DNA of 64,000 nucleotides from Aphrocallistes beatrix (lineage: Eukaryota > Porifera > Hexactinellida > Sceptrulophora > Aphrocallistidae), in assembly GCA_963281255.1 (NCBI GenBank), contig OY725494.1:4105934-4169933 (forward strand). The letters are read 5' to 3'. Position numbers and translations under genes: made by a program. Each line of letters opens with the position of its first letter. The first letter of the stretch is position 1. The notes under the pieces were generated by a model. It saw only the letters and a program-made list of their open reading frames with translations. It ran no database searches and was not told the origin of the DNA. Shown here in pieces: positions 53,699-62,787 of the stretch.

Positions 53699-54874
53699 AT
53701 TTAGGATTAGTCACTGATTTTTTTCAAAACATTTGGTATTTATACTATGTGCCGGTTCCTGTATCCATCAAATATTGAGTTATTTATAGGCCATATTCAA
53801 GTTAATTTGAATGAGATTAAAATCTGATTAGTGTTCGAAATTCAAGAAATTTTTCTTATTTAATATAAATGTCCAACTTCATCGTAAAAAAGTGGAATTT
53901 GACTACTTCATCAGGCATCCTCCGTAGTTATAATCCAAAACCATAAACACGAATACTCGAACAGATTGCATATCTGATTAATAGCCACTTAATTACTGCA
54001 TATTATTAAGTAAAACATTCAATATAAATTTTAAAAACATTATTTCGAGAAATTATCAAAATGCAATCCACACAGGGAAAATTTTTATTGAATTATTTGT
54101 GAGAAATATGATGATATTCGATTCTACTGCATTCGATTCCGTGGGACCTGTTAAAATTTGGAGAAAGATTGTTTCGCAAATATTCTAGACCTGTTATTGA
54201 TGTTGATTAAATGCTTATTTATTAATTGTAATGAGACGTCATTCATTTAGATAATAGCTTAGATTGTATAGGTTGAAGTAACCTGAGAATTCCACCTTAT
54301 AGTGCCATTAAGGCATATTATTATTAGAGAAACGTTTATGTCAAATCAACCAAACATTCTGGTAGACTTTGAATATCTCGGAATGTTGAAAACACTTTAT
54401 TTAAGGATAGGAAATATTTTTTAAGCTTAGGATAGATAAAGTCGAGAAATTAATTCTTAGATTATATAATTAAAATATATTGCTGTGTCAAGATTATAAA
54501 ATAATTTTTTTCTTCAATAAGATAATCTTTCAAGTATTTGTTGCAAAAAATTATTGAAATAAAACATTCGTTCAAGCGCCTCATCCCTATTTTAATCTGC
54601 AATAATTCCACTGTAGATAGGTTCAAATCTAAAGAGTTTAAAATTAATTTTCATATTTCAAATTCGTAATAGAGAGAATAAATACAGTCAATAGTGGAAC
54701 AAAAATATATAAATTGATCATGTTTTAAATCTGTCAGCAAATTTGTGTTTATGATTCAACATAATTATTGTGAATGGAATCTAACTTTATGGTTCATGCT
54801 CATTACAGTTTTATTTTAGAATCATTTGACCTTTTAATTAACTTAAATGGTGCTAGATTTTTGCTAACTCATTT

Positions 54875-54960
54875 CCGGTTAAGTCATTTTGGGCGGGGAA
54901 ACCTTAGAAGTGTGGGGTCTTTACTATAAATAGAAATGACCCCAGGTAATCTAAGGGTTT
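54875..54960 (+). repeat. Dispersed repeat family F, copy 3
   Basis: CATTTCCGGTTAAGTCATTTTGGGCGGGGAAACC and GGGGTCTTTACTATAAATAGAA match 17160-17235 in order and orientation. Flanked by AT-rich sequence, about 140 bp upstream of the PDZ exons. Confidence 0.65.
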
Positions 54961-55101
54961 TAAATAGCAGATTTCGGTCTATTGTAACATATAGTTACGA
55001 ACGAAAGTATTTTCTTTTGAGTGAAGTAATTCTGAATGATACAATAATTCAATTGTTTCACAAGATCTCTAAGTCAATGTTTAACAGTATCTAATTAATA
55101 G

Positions 55102-56760
55102 GAAGTCACTCTAAGGAGCTTAAACGGGCGCTCTCTGGGAATTAACATCGAGATTAAAACAAGGAACAATAGAAAGTCGGTTCAGCATGAATTCTACATT
55201 AAACAGGTGAGCTATTACGTATCTAGTATTGAGTTGTGATAGTACATTTCATATTATTAAACTATTTCTAGATTCATCAGAAAGGAAATGCTTACTTAGA
55301 TGGAAGATTGAAGGTTGGCGATAGAATGATCAAGGTTAGTCATTTTCTTTATTTAAAATTGAGTCAAAGCAACGGTAGTACTCGTATGCATAACTGTCCG
55401 TTTTTTCACTCTTCTATTGAGTTAATATGTGTCCCTCTTTTTTAGTGTGCTTCCTATACTATTAGTATAGTAGCATAGCTACTATACTAATAGTGTAGGA
55501 TGCACAGTACTAAAATGAGGATGTTCCGGCCGGCCGGCCGTCCGTCCGAAATTCGTGTCCTGACCGGAGTTTAAGAGATATCGTCTTGAAATTTTTACAG
55601 TAGGTGCAAAGTGATATGGAGATGTGCACCTCGCCGAGATAGGTGACAAAATGTGCTGGCCAATCAAATTCTATTATTTTATAATGCAAATACATTGGAA
55701 TAAAATAGTAGTGACTTATGCATACAATCAAAAGAACTATTTGTGATTGAAATTCATTGGTTTATGTGAGAACGAATCAATTATCAGCCTTTTATAATGT
55801 CATTCATACGATTCTATTTCATATAAATGATTGAATAATGCTATTTTGAGTCTATAATTTGGTTGTTAACAACAGTTAAAGCGTGTTATATGCTACGATC
55901 AATCAATTCGATCATAAAATAACTTTTAACGACATGGACTGGAATTGATTATTTAAGTATAATAAAGGTGACTTAAGGTGACTTATGAGATTTGGAAGCA
56001 CACTTCCATCCCGTCTTTTTAATTCTATGTATAATACTTTTCCATTGCGTCCCGCTTTTATTATGGCTCAAGTTAGCATGTATGCGTATGGCAGAGCTTT
56101 TTAGACGGAATGCCACAGTTAATAGTAATATATAAGCCAAGAAAACCGGAAACGGAAACATAATACGAGAGTACTTACAGAGTACTGAATTTACTCTTCA
56201 TGTATTAGTAATATAAATGCCATACATATATCTTCATATTTCCGGCATAAGCGCGTTTTTGGACCCCCGAGTTTTAAAGTCTCCTGGTCCTAACTTGCTA
56301 GCGTTTTGGCCACCTTGGTTTCCGCTAAATCGCTAATCTATTAAGATTCAATCCAGTGGAATGGGATCCCTACAAATTGCACCATTCGAAGGAATTCAAA
56401 CAATCTCATATGTATGTAGTGTGTTTAATTAAATCTCTCTTATGTACCACTTATGTAAAATCTATCTTAAATGCTGGAGACCCAAATAAACAGTGATTTA
56501 TGGGCCTCCAAACTCATCAAACGATAGCGCTTTTGGATCAGAGCCTCCCTACACTGGAAATACATATCTTTTAGGTTTCCCAAGAACGTATGGAATTCCG
56601 TGTTTACTGCATATATTGTACTCATAGTGACTTTCTATAGTTAACTAAGATTCAATGTTATTCTCCTCAGGTTAACGACATGATAATGGGGAGTGAGAAT
56701 CTTGCTCAATGCTGTCAGAAACAGGTGTGGACGCTTACTATAGCAAGAATAGTTGAAAAG
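55102..56760 (+). CDS. PDZ-domain gene, three small exons
   Basis: Three short exons with clean GT-AG edges, all phase 0: 55102-55206 (35 codons), 55272-55334 (21) and 56671-56760 (30). Joined, they give one PDZ domain. Strand 1 and the carboxylate-binding loop read EVTLRSLNGRSLGINIEI, where SLGI is the GLGF-type motif. Then come FYIKQIHQKGNAYLDGRLKVGD, RMIKVNDMIMGS, and a last helix and strand ending VWTLTIAR. PDZ domains bind C-terminal peptides and organise membrane complexes. The rest of the protein is missing: candidates are the exon at 45526-45810 upstream and 58788-59055 downstream. A family C transposon sits in the second intron (55444-56004). Confidence 0.7.
55385..56085 (+). mobile_element. 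Family D element interrupted by a family C insertion
   Basis: The left part (CATAACTGTCCGTTTTTTCA to TGTGTCCCTCTTTTTT) and the right part (TTTTTAATTCTATGTATAAT, then TTTTCCATTGCGTCCCGC, GGCTCAAGTTAGCATGTATG) together match family D at 28341-28540. They are split by the 561-bp family C element at 55444-56004. Confidence 0.6.
55444..56004 (+). mobile_element. Miniature element, family C, copy 1
   Basis: Ends AGTGTGCTTCC and GGAAGCACACT are perfect 11-bp inverted repeats; the two copies also share TCCATCCCGTC just beyond the right end. Near the left end is a hairpin (CTATTAGTATAGTAGC, GCTACTATACTAATAG). T-tracts flank both sides. It is about 90 percent or more identical to copy 2 by eye. It lies in an intron of the PDZ gene. 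Confidence 0.75.
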
Positions 56761-56811
56761 GTAAATAACTCTTATGCCGTGATATACCCTCCCTAAAAAT
56801 CCACCACAAGG

Positions 56812-57605
56812 GATTATCTAGGAGCGAGAGACGCTCCTTTAAGCACATGATTTTAAGCCCGAAAATGTTTAGGACCGTGGAAATTTAGAATATTACCCAA
56901 TTTACTCTATATTACAATTTTTAGTGTGCTTCTTATAGTATTAGTATAGTAGCATAGCTACTATACTAATAGTATAGGATGCACAGTACTAAAATGAGGA
57001 TGTTCCGGCCGGCCGTCCGAAATTCGTGTCCTGACCAGAGTTTAAGAGATATCGTCTTGAAATTTTTACAGGAGGTGCAAAGTGATATGGAGATGTGCAC
57101 CTCGGTGTTCACATCTCGCCGACTTCACACCTCTTCGAGATATGTGACAAAATGTGCTGGCCAATCAAATTCGATTATTTTATAGTGCAAATACATTGGA
57201 ATAAAATAGTATTGACTTATGCATACAATCAAAAGAACTATTTGTGATTGAAATTCATTGGTTCATGTGACAACCAATCAATTATCAGCCTTTTATAATG
57301 CCATTCACATGATTCTATTTCATATAAATGATTGAATACTGCTATTTTGAGTCTATAATTTGATTGTTAACAACAATTAAAGTGTGTTATATGCTACGAT
57401 CAATCAATTCGATCATAAAATAACTTTTAACGACATGGACTGGAATTGATTATTTAAGTATAATAAAGGTGACTTAAGGTGACTTATGAGATTTGGAAGC
57501 ACACTTCCATCCCGTCTGTGGGGGGTTTTTATTTATCGATTTAGGCGTATGAAAATTTGGGTTTGAGACTAGGAGCTATATCTGGAAGGCTGTATAATAC
57601 CCTGG
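56812..57605 (+). mobile_element. Family B element interrupted by family C
   Basis: The left half (TCTAGGAGCGAGAGACGCTCC to CCCAATTTACTCTATATTAC) and right half (TATCGATTTAGGCGTATG to GGAAGGCTGTATAATACC) line up with the intact copy at 46368-46546. Family C copy 2 (56923-57505) splits it, so family C moved after this family B copy was in place. Confidence 0.8.
56923..57505 (+). mobile_element. Miniature element, family C, copy 2
   Basis: Same ends (AGTGTGCTTC and GGAAGCACACT), same internal hairpin and same GTTCCGGCCGGCCGTCCG block as copy 1. It has about 25 extra bases near 57098-57125 and lacks part of a CCGGCCGG repeat. Flanked by TTTTT on both sides, like copy 1, suggesting T-tract targeting or a TTTTT target duplication. 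Confidence 0.8.
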
Positions 57606-58083
57606 CACCAATTAGGGTTCTATTTTAAATCACTTAGACTACTGGCTTATAGCATTGTCTGTATCTAAAGTTTTTGACCTCGCCTATTGCTGACATTTTG
57701 AAAACGGTCTCTACGTAACATGATAGTCAAGATTTGATCTAAACCTAAAGTTTGTTATTCACCATAAAAAAGTAGATATCTTATTTTCTGCTGAATTATC
57801 TACAAATATTGCATGTTTAAACTAGCTTGAGTTGTCTACGGTATCATAAAATTACAATGTAGTCATTTTTTGTTAACTAATGATGTTACAACTTCAATTC
57901 CTCCCTCTTGAAATCCATTAATAGAGTGATATCAATAAATTTAATGCTCTCCTGTTTGCAACAGTTTTATCTATTTAGTAGCATTATTTGTGCTTTATTA
58001 AACATACACAAGTGCCGTTGTTTAAATTCTTACATTTGGCGGTTGAAAGTACAGTTTGGAGATCTAATATACGTATGCATACA

Positions 58084-58271
58084 CAGTCGAGTCCGCTTAG
58101 TGGAGTCATTGTTTAATCTGATCAACCGCTTAATCGGGCCACTTTTGGCATGACCGGAGTAGCTCTTACACATAGAAGCTAATACAAAATATTTTCGGTT
58201 AATAGGATTCTCCGCTTAATCGGGGCAAAATGTCCTCTGACCGATGTGACCCTATTAAGCGGAGTCGACTG
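58084..58271. mobile_element. Pogo/Tc1-type miniature element, CGCTTAAT family, copy 3
   Basis: CAGTCGAGTCCGCTTAGT and ATTAAGCGGAGTCGACTG ends. The interior (GGTTAATAGGATTCTCCGCT, CAAAATGTCCTCTGACCGAT) is the reverse of copies 1 and 2. TA follows the right end. It is the longest of the three (188 bp). A further end fragment (CAGTCGACTCCGC) is at 62344. Confidence 0.8.
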
Positions 58272-58787
58272 TACTATAAACGTAATACTTATTACCTGAA
58301 TACCTTTCCAAAATAACAATTTCGTACTTGTATCAGCATAAATTTGATTAGGTCAAGTGGGTTTCTCGTGATCACAATGAACTAACCTATCGAAGTATTT
58401 ACGAAGTATGAGCTATAGTATCTATTTACATCATTCCGTATATCGTACATGACCTGGAACTTAATTAGTTTCAATTGCTGGAGCCCCAATGTTCCAGACA
58501 TGCAGCTAGGATGTAATATATACTATCATTTAAGTGCTACACTCTATTTGGATAATAATTCCTATGAATCTCAGTCAGAATCTAATACACAAGTGTGAAT
58601 GTGCATAATGGTTGATTCTCAGGATTAGATAGTATTAGACAAGTAAATTCAGTTCTGTACAATATTATTTTTCTAATGAAAGTTATTGTAGTAACAATTT
58701 ATGTATTTGGGAATTGATAGTAATTAGATGAGATAGATGACTGCAATAGTGTACAATTTCATTTTATTATATGGAGCAATACCATAG

Positions 58788-59055
58788 GAGAAGATGAAGT
58801 CAAAATTCAGTTGTGTGCAGAAAAGCCAGGCATTACGAGATACACGAAGTGAAGATTTTCAACAATTGCTATGTAGTCGATTTCTTGAGGGGTTGGATAA
58901 GAAGAAGGTGTTTAGAGAGGTGAAGAGGTCGAAGAAGAAATATCTTTGGGATAATATATCCACTACCTGCATGGACTTTGAAGATCTACTTATCAGGTCT
59001 CCTGATTACATAGACAGAATGAAGAGTTGTAGGAAAAATAATATGGATAAAGATG
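58788..59055 (+). CDS. Candidate internal exon, basic helical protein segment
   Basis: CATAG acceptor at 58783-58787 and a strong donor (GATG|GTGAGTAT) at 59055. Frame open throughout, phase 0 in and phase 1 out, about 89 codons. The peptide is basic and helical (SEDFQQLLCSRFLEGLDKKK, REVKRSKKKYLWDNI). The phase fits the PDZ exon ending at 56760, so it could be the next exon, but 2 kb of repeats lie between. The LLCSRFLEGL pattern vaguely recalls retroelement capsid helices, so a retroelement origin is an alternative. Identity unknown. Confidence 0.35.
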
Positions 59056-59108
59056 GTGAGTATATATATACTATATATCCTTACTATTAAAACTCGATTA
59101 ATGTGTAT

Positions 59109-60545
59109 ATCTTATATATTAAAATGCTAGGATTTTTTGTTTGTTTGTTTGTTTGTCCGAATTGATTGAAGAATTGGCAAGTCGTAGAGATACGAAAATT
59201 GGCATGTAGGTGCCAAATGATGAATCTACGATTAAGTTCGAAAATCTAAGCAAAATTTTCACACCTCTGCAAAAAAAATTGGAAAACAATTTTCACACCT
59301 TTTCTATACAAAATATATGACTCACTATCACAATGGAAACCATTGTACGACACTACATATATCGTCATTGTTATTAATAATTCATAGCCACAACTTATGT
59401 TTGATATCTTAAATGTATTATAGTGTATGGCAATAAAAAAAGATTATGAGCATATTTTCACACCTCTGAGATATACATATTTTCACACCATTTGACGAAT
59501 TTTGAAAAATATGCTAGAGACTAGCTTCCAACGGGTGACATGGGGTTTTTAGGGGTGTAGATTTCGAATATCATATTTTCAGATCTATATAATAAATTAT
59601 TTGTTTACTTTTGTTTACAATAGATACATAAAGTAAACAAATCTCAAAAATATGCTAGAAACTTGCTTTCAACGGTTGACACGGGGTTTTCAGGGGTGTA
59701 GATTTCGAATATCATATTTTCAGATCTATATCTTATATATTAAAATGCTAGGATTTTTTTGTCTGTTTGTCTGAATTGATTGAAAAATTGGCAAGTCGTA
59801 GAGGTATGAAAATTGGCATGTAGGTGTCAAATGATATGACTACGATTAAGTTCTAAGATCTAAGCGAAATCTTCACACCTCTGCAAAAAAAATGGAAAAC
59901 ACATTTTCACACCTTTTCTATACAATACTATGTACGGCTTCACTCTCACAATAGAAATCATTGTACGACACTATTGTAGGCTGTCATTGTTATTAATACT
60001 TTAAAGCAATAACTTATATAGATGTCTCAATTATATTATAGTGTATAACAATAAAAAAGGTTATGTGTATATTTTCACACCTTTATATACATATTTTCAC
60101 ACGATTTGACGAATTTTGAAAATTATGTTAGAGACTAGCTTCCAACAGTTGACATGGGGTTTTAGGGGTGTAGATTTCGAATATCATATTTTCAGATCGA
60201 TGTGATAAATTCTTTGTTTACATTTGTTTACAATAGATACATAAAGTAAACAAATTACAAAAATAGGCTAGAGACTAGCTTCCAACGGCTGACATGGGGT
60301 TTTTAGGGGCGTAGAGTTCGAATATTATATTTTCAGATCGATATGATAAATTATTTGTTTACTTTTGTTTACAATAGATATATAAAGTAAACAAATTACA
60401 AAACTATGCAAGAGACTAGCTTCCAATGGTTGACATTAGAGGTGTAGAATTCGAATATTATATTTTCAGATCGATATGAGTAATTATTGGTTAACCTTTG
60501 TTTACAATATTTATATAAAGTAAAAAAAATCCCAAAATATGTTAG
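59109..60545 (+). repeat. Dispersed repeat family G, tandem array
   Basis: Two long units start with ATCTTATATATTAAAATGCT at 59109 and about 59728 (spacing about 620 bp), each with a TTTGTTTGTCCGAATTGATT-type head. Within and after them a module of about 110-140 bp repeats five times. It contains GAGACTAGCTTCCAACGG, GGGGTTTTTAGGGGTGTAGA, TTCGAATATCATATTTTCAG and AAGTAAACAAAT, at about 59509, 59650, 60125, 60265 and 60405. Related pieces lie at 3010-3200, 17877-18015 and 24290-24370. Non-coding. Confidence 0.8.
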
Positions 60546-62393
60546 ATTGAGTACCTCCAGGCGCCCGCAGGGCGACTCTGCGGATACGCAGTGTCTACAA
60601 ACCGCGCTTTTGGCTATGGCTCTACTAAGTTATGACCTTAGACGAAAATATGTACTCATCATGGAATGATGACGTCATTGTCACCTTTTTTTAATAATTA
60701 GAAATTTCAGTTTTTCGGCTATAACTCAGCCATTTTAGGTGATAGAAGGCTGAAATTTTAAGAGAATGTGTATATAAATATACCTAATATAGAGTCGCCT
60801 GATTCTGTACAACGATATTACCGGAATCTGTCCTACGACCAAACTGTTCGGAATCTGTCCTACGACTATTTCGAGTTCGGAATCTGTCCTACGCCTGAGT
60901 TCGGAATCTGTCAGGGTTGCCGTGGGAATAGAATTTCAAAACCCTTCCCCACAGGATATCAGTGGAAATACCCACAAAAACCCACATAAACCCACAAAAC
61001 CCACTGGAAAACTCGGAATAATCGTAGGACAGATTCCGAACTCAGGCGTAGGACAGATTCAGCGTTCCCCTCATATATGATGCAACTATCATCAAAAATG
61101 ATGACTCATCACTCTGTTATGACGTCATCATTACGCATCAAAAAAATTAAAAATGTCGGTCGACAGACCGATAGTGCAGCTCCAGGAAGTGACTCGAAGG
61201 AACATGAAATGTGAATATCGAAATACATCGGGAAATACTCATTTTAGGGCATTCTAAGTGTGAAAATTGGAATCTACATCTTAAAATATCGTATATTAGC
61301 CGTTGACAGCTCGCATTTAGCTCAAAATAAGACTTTTTTCAAAAGGTGTGAAACTATGTATATATACAATGTTAGAAACTCATAAATACTTAGATTACCA
61401 CTTTCAAAGTGCGAAAATCGGAATCTACATATTTAAATATCCTAAATTAGTCGTTGAGATCTTGCTTATATCTTTAAACAATGCTTTACTGTGGTTGTGT
61501 TAAAATATGAATATATACTTATAAAACCGGAAGTGATGAGATTTTGCGAAAAAATGTTGACGGTGCACATCTACACCATAATGAGACCCTACATGCGAAA
61601 TTTGGTAAAAATCGGATTGTTAGATTTCGCAGTAGCGCGCGTACGGACATACATACATACATACATACGGACGGACGAGATACTCCGTTCATGCCATAAG
61701 GGCATCTCCCTATAGGAGCTGCACTAAAAATTGACAAATTTGGTGATTTTTCGTGCAATATCGATTATGACAGTAGGATAGACGTATTTAGAGATATTAT
61801 CTCCCTTATAATGATTCAATGTGACCTCAAGCGCCTGCAGGGCGCCTCTGGCGGACACAAATGTCCGTCAGCCGCGCAGCACAAGCAAGCGAAGCGCGCT
61901 TGTTGTGATTATAATAAATTATAAACAACATTTTGGAATAGTTTGCGTACGTTCTGCATCAAAATAGAAGAAAATCTGCTTCAATTAGTAGAGACGAGTA
62001 CAATTGAGGGAATCGAGATAATGTACTTACTACAGTATTGCTACAATATTGAAACAGTTGAGAAAGAGAGTTGAAAGGAAATACGTAATCCTACGTTGGC
62101 TAGAGTAGATTAGTAGAGCAGTTCTATGGTGAAAATGAAAGATTTAAGTTCAAATAAATAAGTCATCATCAAATAATATATCAATTCAAACAAAATTTTT
62201 ATTCGATAAATCTAAGTTCAATTGGCGCTTAATACATGTGTAATGTAATTCAGATATTAACGCATGCTAGGTTAATTTAGTGCACATCAATTAAGATTAA
62301 ATTCATAGTAATCGCTTCACTAGAAGATACAGTTGATAATATGCAGTCGACTCCGCAATCGGGACAATCAGATCTCAATATATTTCCTATCGT
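60546..62393. other. Repeat-rich region with GC hairpins and an inverted CGGAATCTGTCC cluster
   Basis: CAGGCGCCCGCAGGGCG at about 60556 and AGCGCCTGCAGGGCGCCTC at about 61829 are GC-rich hairpin-forming sequences in AT-rich surroundings; the second continues into GAAGCGCGCTTG. Between them, 60829-61060 carries repeats of CGGAATCTGTCCTACG in both orientations. A CATA microsatellite lies at about 61646-61670. No gene supported. Confidence 0.5.
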
Positions 62394-62631
62394 ACTTGCC
62401 AACCCTATGAGAATTTCTCTGGATTTTGGAACCAAAATTCCTGGATTTTCAGGCATTTCCGGAATTTATGACAGAAATCCCAGATATTAATAATTTTATA
62501 ATTTTATTTGTCGACAACTAATTCAGATATATTCTTGTGATTATTGGAGACATCATTCATATTTCCCATCCGTAAATCGTAAATGACTCAAAATCCCTGG
62601 CTTCAGTGTAAAATCCGGGATGGTAGGCAAG
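62394..62631. mobile_element. Miniature element, family E (TTGCCAACC ends)
   Basis: TACTTGCCAACCCTATGAG at the left and CCGGGATGGTAGGCAAGTA at the right are inverted. The interior has CCTGGATTTTCAGGCATTTC and ACTCAAAATCCCTGGCTTCA, shared with 24400-24755 and, degraded, 51540-51720. Confidence 0.65.
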
Positions 62632-62787
62632 TAGGCCAATTAAGGAGTGGACAGTATAGAAAATACTAATTTTATTGGTGAGAAGTTTTATTAAAACCAA
62701 TATTAATTGTCTTCGTTTGAAGTTGAGTTGTTACAATGCATTTATAAATTGACACATTACTTCGGCAATACTGAAATACGGAATGCC

